Source of the DNA: Acidobacteriota bacterium | GTDB taxonomy: Bacteria > Acidobacteriota > Blastocatellia > Pyrinomonadales > Pyrinomonadaceae | DNA: 64,000 nucleotides | Direction of reading: 5' to 3' | NCBI GenBank assembly: GCA_019639135.1 | Contig: JAHBSL010000022.1 | Location: forward strand, 1-64,000 | Part shown: positions 17,060-25,470 of the stretch, in pieces | How positions within the stretch are numbered: the stretch's first letter is position 1 | Layout: every line of letters begins with the position of its first letter | Notes under the pieces: model-generated | What the model was told of the DNA's origin: nothing | What the model saw: only the letters and a program-made list of their open reading frames with translations | The model's database searches: none | Translations under genes and position numbers: made by a program

Positions 17060-18745
17060 ATGCGAAGAACGATCTTGTTGGCATCGATACTATTTTTGGC
17101 CATTGCAACCTCGCACGCAGCGGTGTACGACGTGCGGCCGGACGATCCGGCGATGAACGATATTGCAGATGTCCCTTGGGCGACGCTTCAGCCGGGCGAT
17201 GTCGTGCGGATACATTGGCGGCCCGAGCCGTACCGCGAAAAGTGGGTGATCTGCCGCCAAGGTACCGCAGACCAACCGATAACCGTAACCGGCGTTCCGG
17301 GCCCGAATGGTGAGTTGCCGGTCATCAGCGGCGTCAACGCGACGACACCCGCAAACCTGAACTTCTGGAGCGAACAGCGTGGCGTCATCAAGATCGGCGG
17401 AGCAAATATACCGGCGGACACGATGCCTCGTTTCATCGTGATCGAGAATCTAGAGATCCGCGGAGCACATCCCGACCATCAGTTCACAGGCCGCAACAAC
17501 GTGGTGCAGAATTACGCATCGGCCGCGTCGCCGATCTTTATTGAAAAGGGCGAGAACATTATCATCCGCAACAACATCATCACCGATGGAGCGAACGGCC
17601 TCTTCGCGGCATCATCCGATTCGGCGCAGTCGCGCAATATTCTCGTTGAAGGAAACTACATCTACGGCAACGGCATAGTCGGCAGCATCTTCCAGCACAA
17701 CAATTACACCGCAGCCATCAACATCACCTTTCAGTTCAACCGGTTCGGCCCGCTTAGGAACGGGGCACCTGGCGTTAACCTTAAGGACCGGTCGGCCGGG
17801 TTGGTCGTTCGCTATAACTGGATCGAAGGCGGAAACCGAAATATCGACATGGTTGAGGGCGAAGATACGGCCGTCATTCGCAACGACCCCGCATACCGCA
17901 AGACGTTCGTCTATGGAAATGTGCTTATCAAACAGGACGGCGGGAATAATCAGGTGGTTCACTATGGCGGAGACAATGGAAACACGGCCACTTACCGCAA
18001 GGGAAAGCTCTATTTTTACAACAACACAATTTATTCACTGCGGGCAGGCACGACCGTATTGATGCGGCTATCGACAAATGACGAGACCGCCGATGCCCGC
18101 AATAACATCATTTTTAATACCGCAGCGGGCACGAGCATGGCAATGCTCGCCGAAGCCGGGCAACTAACGCTCGCGAACAACTGGGTAAAGACCGGATGGC
18201 GAAACTCGCATGAAGGCGGAGGTTTCACCGGAAGCGTTTCGGGCGGCCCGACGATGATCACCGGTACTCAGCCCGGTTTCGCCGATGCCGCAGCTCAGAA
18301 TTTCTCTCTCTCCGCCGGTTCTGCCGCGATCGACTCCGGCACATCGCTTCACCCGGACACTTTGCCCGATAATGCATTGCTTTCGCAGTACGTAAGGCAT
18401 CGTTCGATCATTCCGCGGCCATCTGCAGGCCCGATGGACCTCGGTGCCTTCGAATACTCGGCGTTTGCACCGGTTCAGATCATCACCGCCGATCTTGCCG
18501 ATCCACACTTTTTGAGGTTCTACAACGGGCAGTTGTTAGCCGCAGGTGGTTCAGGGAGCTTTTCTTGGTCGGTAACAGAAGGAAGCCTTCCGCCGGGCGT
18601 AAGACTCGACCCGGCAACCGGGATCTTGTTTGGCCGTCCGCGACGAGCCGGAACGTTTGACTTTACCATAACAGTTTCGGATCTATCACAATCGGGAGCA
18701 ACTGCGAGCCGCGAGTTCGAAGTGCTGGTTCGACGACATCCGTAG
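17060..18745 (+). CDS. Secreted parallel beta-helix protein with C-terminal putative Ig domain
   Basis: A 561-residue exported protein. Residues 1-20 are a signal peptide (SHAAV cleavage region). Residues about 25-430 have the right-handed parallel beta-helix pattern of pectate lyases and related carbohydrate-active proteins: repeated N-N-I-I and N-x-I/V-x-x-N ladders such as IIIRNNIITDGANGLFA, ILVEGNYIYGN and LYFYNNTIYS. A Ser/Ala-rich closing segment follows. The last 80 residues (WSVTEGSLPPGVRLD to the end) match the putative-Ig/cadherin-like module that often ends such secreted proteins. No catalytic Lys/Arg triad can be assigned, so polysaccharide binding or cleavage is inferred from fold only. 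Confidence 0.83.
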   Translation: MRRTILLASILFLAIATSHAAVYDVRPDDPAMNDIADVPWATLQPGDVVRIHWRPEPYREKWVICRQGTADQPITVTGVPGPNGELPVISGVNATTPANLNFWSEQRGVIKIGGANIPADTMPRFIVIENLEIRGAHPDHQFTGRNNVVQNYASAASPIFIEKGENIIIRNNIITDGANGLFAASSDSAQSRNILVEGNYIYGNGIVGSIFQHNNYTAAINITFQFNRFGPLRNGAPGVNLKDRSAGLVVRYNWIEGGNRNIDMVEGEDTAVIRNDPAYRKTFVYGNVLIKQDGGNNQVVHYGGDNGNTATYRKGKLYFYNNTIYSLRAGTTVLMRLSTNDETADARNNIIFNTAAGTSMAMLAEAGQLTLANNWVKTGWRNSHEGGGFTGSVSGGPTMITGTQPGFADAAAQNFSLSAGSAAIDSGTSLHPDTLPDNALLSQYVRHRSIIPRPSAGPMDLGAFEYSAFAPVQIITADLADPHFLRFYNGQLLAAGGSGSFSWSVTEGSLPPGVRLDPATGILFGRPRRAGTFDFTITVSDLSQSGATASREFEVLVRRHP

Positions 18746-18746
18746 A

Positions 18747-19391
18747 TCAATCGAACTGCCGGCGAAATTCCTCGAACATCGCTTTGAATTCCGTGAATTC
18801 CTCTCGGAGTTCGGCGAGCTGCGCCTCGACCTCGGCCAACCGGTCTCCGGCGGGCGACGACGAAGCACTGCGGTTCTCGACGAAAGCCGCGGCATCGACC
18901 GGACCGCTGAGCAAATGAGCATAACGGGCTTCTTTTTGGCCCGGCTGGCGTTCGAGCTTTACGACCAGCGGCTCATCGCGGCGTGCCAGAGCATCGAGCG
19001 TTTCCTGCACTTCGCTGATCGCGCCGAATTCGTGAAGCCTGTCCGCCCGCCCGCGTAGTTCGCCCGCGGTCTGCGGCCCGCGAAGAAGCAGGAGCTTTAT
19101 CACCGCCACACCCGCTTCGTCGAGCTCAAAGACCGAAGGCAGCATATGCTTGTATTTCACCGTTCGGCTCGTGCTGCCATGGAAGAGATAAACGAGGTTC
19201 TTGTCCCGCATCGAATCAACGGCCGCAAGCACCTCTGACTCGCCGAGCGACATCACCGGGTCGCGGTTCGACTTTTGATTGCAGGCCGCGACCAGCGAAT
19301 TCAGCGTCAGCGGATAATACTCCGGCGTCGTCAACTGCTTCTCGACCAGACTCCCCAAAACCCTTGCCTCAATTTCATTTATCACTGCCAT
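18747..19391 (-). CDS. YceH family protein (DUF480)
   Basis: A 214-residue double winged-helix protein of the conserved YceH/DUF480 family; function not established. Family blocks: the N-terminal EARVLGSLVEKQLTTPEYYPLTLNSL, ACNQKSNRDPVM, LLLRGPQTAGELRGR and the basic RRDEPLVVKLERQPGQKE strand. The C-terminal 40 residues form an Ala/Glu-rich coiled coil beginning after an Ala/Ser linker, longer than in many homologues. A GGGAATG-type ribosome site precedes the ATG. It converges on the beta-helix gene with one base between stops. Confidence 0.92.
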   Translation of the reverse strand: MAVINEIEARVLGSLVEKQLTTPEYYPLTLNSLVAACNQKSNRDPVMSLGESEVLAAVDSMRDKNLVYLFHGSTSRTVKYKHMLPSVFELDEAGVAVIKLLLLRGPQTAGELRGRADRLHEFGAISEVQETLDALARRDEPLVVKLERQPGQKEARYAHLLSGPVDAAAFVENRSASSSPAGDRLAEVEAQLAELREEFTEFKAMFEEFRRQFD

Positions 19392-19445
19392 ACATTCCCA
19401 GCAAAAGATTTAATTCTCGATTCCCTTCTCAATAAATCATACACC

Positions 19446-19512
19446 GTTTCCCCAAATCCCCGCGTCCCTGCGTCTCTCTGTCCCCTCTTCTCCTCTTCTC
19501 CTCTTCTCCCAA
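19446..19512. repeat. Pyrimidine-rich repeat (CGCGTCTC family, one arm) with CTCTTCTC microsatellite
   Basis: CCCCGCGTCCCTGCGTCTCTC-like sequence followed by three tandem CTCTTCTC-type units. It matches in composition the right arms of the palindromes inside purL, but no complementary left arm is present. Confidence 0.5.
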
Positions 19513-19554
19513 TTGCTTCCTCCGCCGCTTTGCGTGAGACTATAGCTTCACAAG

Positions 19555-20151
19555 ATGGACGTTTTTATCACGAGGACCGAAGCTGAAATTGCGGAAGCTT
19601 TCGAGCGGCTGCGTACGGCCGCGGCTCTCGGCTGCGACACGGAGACCTCGGGGCTAAGCCCTTCGTCGGGCCGGCTCTATTCGGTGCAGTTCTCTGATGG
19701 TGAATTCAACGTGTTGGTGCCGCTCAGCGAAGGCGTCGGGCTCGGGCCGCTGGCGGACATTCTTACGGATGAAGGCATCATCAAGATATTTCACAACGCC
19801 CGCTTTGACCTCGATTTTCTCTCTGCCGCCGGCCACTCGGTCAACAACGTCTTCGATACGATGATCGCCGAAAAGGTGCTGACCCGCGGTGCGAACCAAT
19901 CCGCTTCGCTGGCCGATACGCTTTACCGCTATTTCGCCGTCGATCTGGATAAAACGCAGCGGGCAAAATTTACCCGAAAATGGGACGGCATCTGGACCGA
20001 CGAACTCGTCGATTACGCCCTCTCGGACGTCGTCCATCTCCCCCGCCTGATGGCAGAGCAATCGGAATGGCTCGAACGGTTGGGACTATTGCCGCGTTAC
20101 ACCGAACTGATCACGACGCTGACGGCGGCCTCTGAGCGAGACTCTGCTTGA
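19555..20151 (+). CDS. RNase D-like 3'-5' exonuclease (DEDDy), exonuclease domain only
   Basis: A 198-residue protein consisting only of the DEDDy exonuclease domain. Exo I is CDTETSGLS (D and E metal ligands), Exo II is FHNARFDLDFL, and Exo III is YALSDVVHL with the Y-x3-D pattern. E. coli RNase D (about 375 residues) also has two HRDC domains, which are absent here, so a tRNA-trimming role is not assured; small DEDDy enzymes may act on RNA or DNA. Its 3' end overlaps the convergent DinB gene by 41 nt. Confidence 0.88.
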   Translation: MDVFITRTEAEIAEAFERLRTAAALGCDTETSGLSPSSGRLYSVQFSDGEFNVLVPLSEGVGLGPLADILTDEGIIKIFHNARFDLDFLSAAGHSVNNVFDTMIAEKVLTRGANQSASLADTLYRYFAVDLDKTQRAKFTRKWDGIWTDELVDYALSDVVHLPRLMAEQSEWLERLGLLPRYTELITTLTAASERDSA

Positions 20152-20653
20152 CGTGCCGTTGATGATGTTCAGCATGGTAGATCGTGAAGTAGAGAATTTC
20201 GCGAAGCGTAAGCTTGCCGAGCAGCGGATGCGGAAGCACGAGGATGTCGAGCTTCTTCTCATCAAACTTATCGACGTTCTTGCAGAGAGCTTCTACTTGT
20301 CCGCGAAGATCTCTTATCAGCTTTTCTTTCATCCCGAACGGGATCGCCTCCGGCTTATACGCATCCGGAGCAACGACCCCCGGAATCGCCGCCTGATACC
20401 GGGCAACCAGTTCGTCATAGCCGACCGATGGACGATCCGCCTTTCCGAACATCGATTTCAGGACAAACTCGGGTGCTCCGGCCCCTTTGTTGAGCGGTGC
20501 GAGCGAGCGGCAAAGATGATCAGCCTGCTGGCCGGCGGTCCACTTCACACCGTCGGGCGAAAATGTAAAGTCGGCCTCGGACATCGGTTCGATGAACGCA
20601 ATGAATCCGAAGTATGTTCTCTTCAGCTCCTCAATTATCTTTGCTTTGTCCAT
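20111..20653 (-). CDS. DinB family protein (DinB_2-like)
   Basis: A 180-residue four-helix protein of the DinB superfamily. The putative metal-binding histidines are in QQADHLCRS and in the C-terminal YHAEHHQRHVKQ motif, preceded by the conserved LREILYFTI helix. The family is thought to bind a divalent metal, with roles in thiol transfer or stress; the substrate here is unknown. It is divergent from the DinB protein at 207-707. The last 41 nt overlap the end of the exonuclease gene on the other strand. It shares its strand with the thioesterase gene 17 nt upstream, so the two may be co-transcribed. Confidence 0.88.
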   Translation of the reverse strand: MDKAKIIEELKRTYFGFIAFIEPMSEADFTFSPDGVKWTAGQQADHLCRSLAPLNKGAGAPEFVLKSMFGKADRPSVGYDELVARYQAAIPGVVAPDAYKPEAIPFGMKEKLIRDLRGQVEALCKNVDKFDEKKLDILVLPHPLLGKLTLREILYFTIYHAEHHQRHVKQSLAQRPPSAS

Positions 20654-20669
20654 TTCTGTTTAGAAAACT

Positions 20670-21137
20670 TTACCAGCGATGGTAAGCCGGGTGGCCTTCG
20701 GTAACGGCGACGAACACGCCGCGGCAGGTATCGCAGACCTTGCCGCCGGCGATCAGCTCGGCCTCGACGGTCGCCCGGTCATCGGTCGATTCAACAACGC
20801 GGGCGCGAAGCGAGATCGGCCCATCGACCGGCGTCGGACGGAGCAGCTTGACGTGGAACTCGGCGGTTACCGTACACGGTGCCGCGTCCTCGCCCCGCTT
20901 TTTCATCAGGTGAACTGCCGCCGCCCAATTGGAATGGCAGTCAAGAAGGGCGCCGATTATGCCGCCGTTCAGCACGCCGGGAAATGCCTGATGGTGCGGC
21001 TCGGCGTGCCACTCGGCGACCAACTCGTCGCCCTCTTCAAAACTCCTGATATGGAGCCCTTTCTCATTAGCCGGGCCGCAGCCAAAGCAGATCCCGCCCG
21101 GCGAATATATTTCCTGTACCGATCTTTCGCTGTGCAT
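20670..21137 (-). CDS. PaaI family hot-dog thioesterase
   Basis: A hot-dog fold thioesterase of about 155 residues. After CFGCGPANEKGLHI, the active-site region reads FPGVLNGGIIGALLDC, where N-G-G-I-I plus an acidic residue in the central helix is the PaaI/4HBT arrangement. Beta strands ending VTAEFHVKLLRPTPVDGP follow. Such enzymes hydrolyse acyl- or aryl-CoA thioesters; the natural substrate is unknown. The ATG at 21137 is preferred over an in-frame GTG at 21158; neither has a strong ribosome site. The CFGCG start is typical of the subgroup and might bind metal. Confidence 0.88.
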   Translation of the reverse strand: MHSERSVQEIYSPGGICFGCGPANEKGLHIRSFEEGDELVAEWHAEPHHQAFPGVLNGGIIGALLDCHSNWAAAVHLMKKRGEDAAPCTVTAEFHVKLLRPTPVDGPISLRARVVESTDDRATVEAELIAGGKVCDTCRGVFVAVTEGHPAYHRW

Positions 21138-21188
21138 AGCTCGGCGGAATTTTAGCACAGCGTTGGCCGCGGCCTAAGGAACGCATCA

Positions 21189-22214
21189 CTATGGAAGCGG
21201 ATCGCCGTCCGGAGCTTCTTCCTTTCGCGGAAACATCAGCGACGCGATGACCGAGATCGCGATGGTCGAAAGGATGAAGCCGAGCGACCAGGTGATCGGG
21301 AACTTGCCGCCAAAAGCGTCGTTGAGCCAGACCATCTTTAGCCCAACGAATATCAGCACGATAGAGAGCCCGTACTTGAGCAGATAGAACTTGCTGACCG
21401 CTCCGGCGAGCATGAAATACATCGCTCGAAGGCCAAGTATCGCGAAGATGTTAGAGGTAAAGACGATCATCGGCTCGGCCGTTATGGCAAAGATCGCCGG
21501 GACGGAATCGACCGCGAAGATGATGTCCGTCATCTCAAGAAAGAGCAGAGCGATGAAGAGCGGCGTTGCGGCCAGGCGGCCATGCTCGCGGACAAAGAAG
21601 TGCTTGCCGTGGAGCTTTGACGTAACGGGCATCACCCGCTTGAAGAGCTTGATGACGAGGTTCTTCTCCGGGTCAATCTCCTTCTCCGGCCCAAACATCA
21701 TCTTCACACCGGTGAGGATAAGGAACCCGCCGAAAATGTAGATGATCCAGTGGAACTGCATCAGCCATGAACCGGCACCGATGAAGATCGCACGGAAGAC
21801 CAAAGCACCGATGATGCCGTAGAAAAGCACGCGATGCTGATACTTCGCCGGAATGGCAAAGAAAGCGAATACTATGACGAAAACGAAGATGTTATCGACC
21901 GAGAGCGATTTCTCGATGATGTAACCGGTCAGGAATTCGAGCGAAACATTCCATGCCGCTATGTCGGGAACAAAACCCGGTATCGACATCAGCCGTTCGT
22001 CCTGCGGAAACTTCCAGAGCGTGTAGCGGTAAAGAAGATAGTTAAAGACGAGAGCAAGCGTGACCCAGACAACGCTCCAGGCCGATGCTTCTTTGAAGGA
22101 GACCTCATGCTCCTTTCGGTGAAATACACCGAGGTCAAGAGCAAGCATTAAAAGAACAAAACCGGTGAATGCAAGATAGAACCACCAGTATTCAGCAAAC
22201 GGAAATAGACTCAT
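21189..22214 (-). CDS. TerC/Alx family membrane protein (probable Mn2+ exporter)
   Basis: A 341-residue integral membrane protein with about eight or nine segments. TerC signatures are FLTGYIIEKSLSVDNIFVF and LFLEMTDIIFAVDSVPAIFAIT, whose acidic residues in membrane helices form the metal path; the end is basic-acidic and cytoplasmic. Characterised relatives (Alx, MntP-linked TerC proteins) export Mn2+ or help load exoenzymes with it. The strongest local evidence is a yybP-ykoY-type riboswitch plus terminator in the leader (22251-22380), which predicts induction by Mn2+. A GAGGAA ribosome site precedes the ATG. Confidence 0.95.
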   Translation of the reverse strand: MSLFPFAEYWWFYLAFTGFVLLMLALDLGVFHRKEHEVSFKEASAWSVVWVTLALVFNYLLYRYTLWKFPQDERLMSIPGFVPDIAAWNVSLEFLTGYIIEKSLSVDNIFVFVIVFAFFAIPAKYQHRVLFYGIIGALVFRAIFIGAGSWLMQFHWIIYIFGGFLILTGVKMMFGPEKEIDPEKNLVIKLFKRVMPVTSKLHGKHFFVREHGRLAATPLFIALLFLEMTDIIFAVDSVPAIFAITAEPMIVFTSNIFAILGLRAMYFMLAGAVSKFYLLKYGLSIVLIFVGLKMVWLNDAFGGKFPITWSLGFILSTIAISVIASLMFPRKEEAPDGDPLP

Positions 22215-22250
22215 ACGTGTTCCTCAATAAACGAGCGAATTCACGTCCGC

Positions 22251-22295
22251 AAAAGAAAAACCTCGCACGGACATCAAACGTGACGTCGTGCAAGG
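22251..22295 (-). terminator. Riboswitch-controlled terminator ahead of the TerC gene
   Basis: On the minus strand CCTTGCACG pairs with CGTGCGAGG (one G-U) around a 17-base loop and is followed by TTTTTCTTTT. The 5' arm includes the CCTTGC that closes the riboswitch P1 helix. The two folds are therefore mutually exclusive, and ligand binding should prevent termination. Confidence 0.82.
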
Positions 22296-22380
22296 TCTTG
22301 ATACTTTGCCTCCGGGCCGGAGCATCGCTGCTCGTATTGACGACCTGAAGGACCGCTGGAGGGCTATCTACTCCCCTTGC
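22290..22380 (-). promoter_or_regulatory. yybP-ykoY-type manganese riboswitch
   Basis: Reading the minus strand, the P1 helix GCAAGG (5' end at 22380) pairs with CCTTGC (3' end at 22290). Directly after P1 comes GGGAGTAG, and before the closing arm come GTCGTCAATACG and GTATCAAGACC, matching the two conserved loops of the Mn2+-sensing yybP-ykoY class. A GC-rich arm with CTCCGGCCCGGAG lies between them. These riboswitches are established controllers of TerC/Alx and Mn2+ exporters, which is the gene downstream. Confidence 0.88.
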
Positions 22381-22396
22381 CTAATTGTCAGCTAGA

Positions 22397-22425
22397 ACGA
22401 TATCGAATCAAGAAATATTTGTCAA
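22397..22425 (-). promoter_or_regulatory. Promoter of the TerC riboswitch transcript
   Basis: On the minus strand TTGACA (22425-22420), a 17-base spacer and TATCGT (22402-22397), placing the start about ten bases before the riboswitch P1 helix. Confidence 0.65.
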
Positions 22426-22509
22426 GATTCGCGGGGCTTGAATTAACGCCACGGCCTCGTGTAGATTCAATCGACGCCTCGCACACCCACGGGCGGCCCG
22501 CGAAAGCCT

Positions 22510-24210
22510 ATGCTTACACTTCTTGCCGTCGTTTTCATCGCTTGGCTGGTCTTTGGCTATTTTGGCTATGGACGCTGGATCGCGAGCCAATTTCGGCTTG
22601 ACGACAAGCGCATAACGCCGGCTAACCGGCTCGAAGACGGGCAGGACTTTGTTCCGGCGGCCCCTTTCTATCTCTTCGGCCAGCACTTTTCGGCGATCGC
22701 CGCCGCGGGCCCAATTGCCGGGCCGATAATTGCCGGAATGGCGTTCGGCTGGCTGCCGTGTCTTATCTGGATCGCTTTCGGCGTTGTGCTGATCGGTGCC
22801 GTTCACGATTTTTCGGCACTTACTTCCTCCGTTCGACACGGTGCCGGAAGCATTGCCGAGATCACCCGCGACAAGCTCGGAGGAGCCGCGGGCCGGGCGA
22901 TGATGGCGTTCATCTGGCTTGCCCTCGTTTACGTCATCGTCGCCTTTACGGACATTACGGCCGGGACTTTCGTTTCGGGCGATGAGGCGCTTGCAGGCTC
23001 GACCGCGTTCAACCCGGGCGGTGCGGTCGCCTTCGCTTCGGTCGCATATCTTTGCCTATCGATCTTGCTCGGCCTCGTCGAGCGGTTCCTCAAGCCTCCG
23101 CTTTGGCTCGCGACCGTCATCTTCGTCCCGGCGACCTTCGGCGTTGCTTATCTCGGGACGATGTTCTCCAACGTCTTCGCCTTCGGCCATCAGACCTGGG
23201 GAATGATCATTCTCCTCTATTGCATTGCCGCGTCGCTCGTGCCGGTTTGGGCTTTGCTCCAGCCGCGTGGTTATCTCGGCGGTTTCGTGCTTTATTCGGC
23301 GATCGCACTCGGCATCATCGGCATCTTTTTCGGCGGTTACACAATTCAGCAACCGGCATTCAAGTCTTTCGACGTTGGCGGAATGACCGGCCTGCTTTTC
23401 CCGTTCCTCTTCGTTACCATCGCCTGCGGAGCCTGCTCTGGGTTCCACGGCCTCGTGTGCTCGGGAACGACTTCGAAGCAGCTCGATAAGGAATCGCACG
23501 CCCGGCCGATCGGTTACGGTGCGATGCTCGCGGAGGGCTTCGTCGCGTTCATGGCACTTGTCATCGTGATGATCGCGAGCAACGAACTGCTCTACGGACC
23601 GGACGGAAAAGCATTTGCCGCCGGAAAGATCTACGGCAACGGCATCGGCGAATTCCTGACGCTGCTTATTGGAAAAGAGAACCTGCCCTTTGCGATCACA
23701 TTTGGCGCGATGGCGTTTTCAACCTTCGTATTCGACACGCTCGATGTCGGGATGCGTCTCGGCCGATATCTTGTGCAGGAATTGATCGGAGTGCCGGGCC
23801 GGCTCGGAGCCGTTATCGGGACGCTCGCAACGGTCGCTCTGCCGTTCTTCCTGATCTTTTATGCAAAGCCGGGCTCGTGGGTAGAGTTTTGGACGCTCTT
23901 CGGTGCTTCGAATCAATTGCTGGCGGCATTGACCTTGCTTTCGATCACCGCCTGGCTTTACAAAGCACGTAAGCGGATCGCCTTCACGCTGCTGCCGATG
24001 CTTTTCGTACTCTCGATAACGCTTTGGGCACTCGTGTCGCTCGTCATCGGGAACTTCCAAGCCTCGACCGGATTCGATATCAAAATGGTCAATGGCCTCG
24101 CGTCGCTCGTCCTCATCGGGCTCGCGATCTTTCTTGTAGTAACGGCGTTCGTAAAGCTCAGAAGCGAGGGACGAACACCACCCGACCTCGAACCCGAGGC
24201 AGCGTTCTGA
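22510..24210 (+). CDS. cstA: Carbon starvation protein CstA family transporter
   Basis: A 566-residue polytopic membrane protein of the CstA family (peptide or pyruvate uptake in characterised members). Landmarks: FGYFGYGRWIASQ, DGQDFVPAAPFYLFGQHFSAIAAAGPI..., VHDFSALTSSVRHGAGS, ACGACSGFHGLVCSGTTSKQL and the FVFDTLDVGMRLGRYL segment. It is shorter than E. coli CstA (about 700 residues) and resembles the compact CstA of many environmental bacteria. It is transcribed away from the TerC gene, sharing a 130-nt intergenic region; no separate promoter is obvious on this strand. Substrate is uncertain. Confidence 0.93.
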   Translation: MLTLLAVVFIAWLVFGYFGYGRWIASQFRLDDKRITPANRLEDGQDFVPAAPFYLFGQHFSAIAAAGPIAGPIIAGMAFGWLPCLIWIAFGVVLIGAVHDFSALTSSVRHGAGSIAEITRDKLGGAAGRAMMAFIWLALVYVIVAFTDITAGTFVSGDEALAGSTAFNPGGAVAFASVAYLCLSILLGLVERFLKPPLWLATVIFVPATFGVAYLGTMFSNVFAFGHQTWGMIILLYCIAASLVPVWALLQPRGYLGGFVLYSAIALGIIGIFFGGYTIQQPAFKSFDVGGMTGLLFPFLFVTIACGACSGFHGLVCSGTTSKQLDKESHARPIGYGAMLAEGFVAFMALVIVMIASNELLYGPDGKAFAAGKIYGNGIGEFLTLLIGKENLPFAITFGAMAFSTFVFDTLDVGMRLGRYLVQELIGVPGRLGAVIGTLATVALPFFLIFYAKPGSWVEFWTLFGASNQLLAALTLLSITAWLYKARKRIAFTLLPMLFVLSITLWALVSLVIGNFQASTGFDIKMVNGLASLVLIGLAIFLVVTAFVKLRSEGRTPPDLEPEAAF

Positions 24211-24271
24211 CACTTTTCGGAATACGGTTTCGCGTTAACTGGTGATACGCTCTCGTGCGTTTGGAGGACCT

Positions 24272-25003
24272 ATGACCACGATAACAGAGATCGCACCTGA
24301 AATTTTTAGAATCAATACGTTTGTGCCGGATGGCAACCTCGGCTTTAGCCAGTTCCTCGTCCGCGATGAGGAACCGCTGCTATTTCACACCGGAATGCGT
24401 GCTCTTTTCCCGATGGTTCGCGAAGCGGTCGCTTCGCTGATCGATCCGGTAAAGCTCCGCTGGATCGGGTTCAGCCATTTTGAGGCCGATGAATGCGGCT
24501 CGCTCAACGAATGGCAGGCCATCGCCCCGCAGGCGACGGCCGTTTGCAGCATCGTCGGGAAAATGGTCAGCTTGGATGATTTCTCGCATGTGAACCCGGC
24601 GAAGGGGATGATCGACGGCGAGGAATTCTCGACCGGGACGCACACGTTCCGGTTCATTTCAACGCCGCACGTGCCGCACAACTGGGAGGCCGGTTTGCTT
24701 TTTGAGACGACGTCCGGCGTTCTCTTCGCTTCGGACATTCTGCACCAGAACGGCGACGTTCCGGCCCTGACCTCCGAAAGCGTTATTGACCGCGTCCGGC
24801 AGTCGATGCTCGAGATGCAGGCAAGCCCGCTCGCCGACTACCTGCCCTACACGCCGAAAACCGAAGCAACACTTAAACGTGTCGCGGGGCTAAAGCCGCG
24901 GACGATCGCCTCGATGCACGGTTCGATCTACTCGGGCGACGGCGAGCAGGCGATACTTGAATATTCGGAGGTTCTGAAAGAGGTCTTCGGGCCCAAGGAC
25001 TAG
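24272..25003 (+). CDS. Stand-alone oxygen-binding diiron protein / MBL-fold (ODP) domain
   Basis: A 243-residue metallo-beta-lactamase fold protein. The metal motif is HFEADECGS, i.e. H-x-E-x-D rather than the hydrolase H-x-H-x-D-H, which is the ligand set of flavodiiron proteins. Other ligands are likely the His in [12 protein letters not shown], the Asp in FASDILHQ and the His in SMHGSIYSG. Flavodiiron O2/NO reductases carry a C-terminal flavodoxin domain, which is missing here, so this is an ODP-only protein. Relatives act as O2/NO sensors or partner-dependent reductases. The ATG at 24272 follows GGAGG. It overlaps the convergent zinc-ribbon gene by 4 nt. Confidence 0.85.
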   Translation: MTTITEIAPEIFRINTFVPDGNLGFSQFLVRDEEPLLFHTGMRALFPMVREAVASLIDPVKLRWIGFSHFEADECGSLNEWQAIAPQATAVCSIVGKMVSLDDFSHVNPAKGMIDGEEFSTGTHTFRFISTPHVPHNWEAGLLFETTSGVLFASDILHQNGDVPALTSESVIDRVRQSMLEMQASPLADYLPYTPKTEATLKRVAGLKPRTIASMHGSIYSGDGEQAILEYSEVLKEVFGPKD

Positions 25004-25467
25004 CGGCGTTGGACCGGAACTTCATCGAGCGTTCTGGTTGTGTGCTCGGTTACGCTCGCCGGGCCTTTGAAGTCCTCAAGCGGGTTAGTTGATTTGGGCG
25101 GAAGCTGAACAAGCGGCTGCGGGTCGGCGAGTGTCTGGAGCTTCGACCGCGGCTCTGCTTCGATCTTTCGGTCGATCACTTTCGCGAGCTGACGTACGAC
25201 CATAAAGAGAACGGCGAAGAGAGTGGCGAGATAGGCGAGTACGAACGCGAATATTGCTTCGGTCTTTTCGATCTTGTCCAAAAGGATCGCTGTGAAGCCG
25301 ACCAACACCCCAAAACCAACGACCGCGATGGCGATCAGGGCTGAAAGCAAGCCACTAAAGATCGATTTCTCCTCGTCCTTTTCTTTCTCTTTGCGGAGCT
25401 GAGCCCCGCAGCCGTTGCAGAAATTCAGGCTGTTGTCGATCTTTTTCCCGCACCGCTCACAGTACAT
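25000..25467 (-). CDS. Zinc-ribbon membrane protein with SVTE-TTR tail motif
   Basis: A 155-residue protein. The first 22 residues are a zinc ribbon (CERC...CNGC). A charged linker is followed by two hydrophobic segments (about 40-65 and 73-95) that probably span the membrane. The cytoplasmic tail is Pro/Ser-rich and ends [13 protein letters not shown] very similar motif is at the N-terminus of the neighbouring protein, which begins this transcript and ends 3 nt upstream. Function unknown; co-expression and the shared motif suggest a common partner or modification. Confidence 0.75.
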   Translation of the reverse strand: MYCERCGKKIDNSLNFCNGCGAQLRKEKEKDEEKSIFSGLLSALIAIAVVGFGVLVGFTAILLDKIEKTEAIFAFVLAYLATLFAVLFMVVRQLAKVIDRKIEAEPRSKLQTLADPQPLVQLPPKSTNPLEDFKGPASVTEHTTRTLDEVPVQRR

Positions 25468-25470
25468 AAT

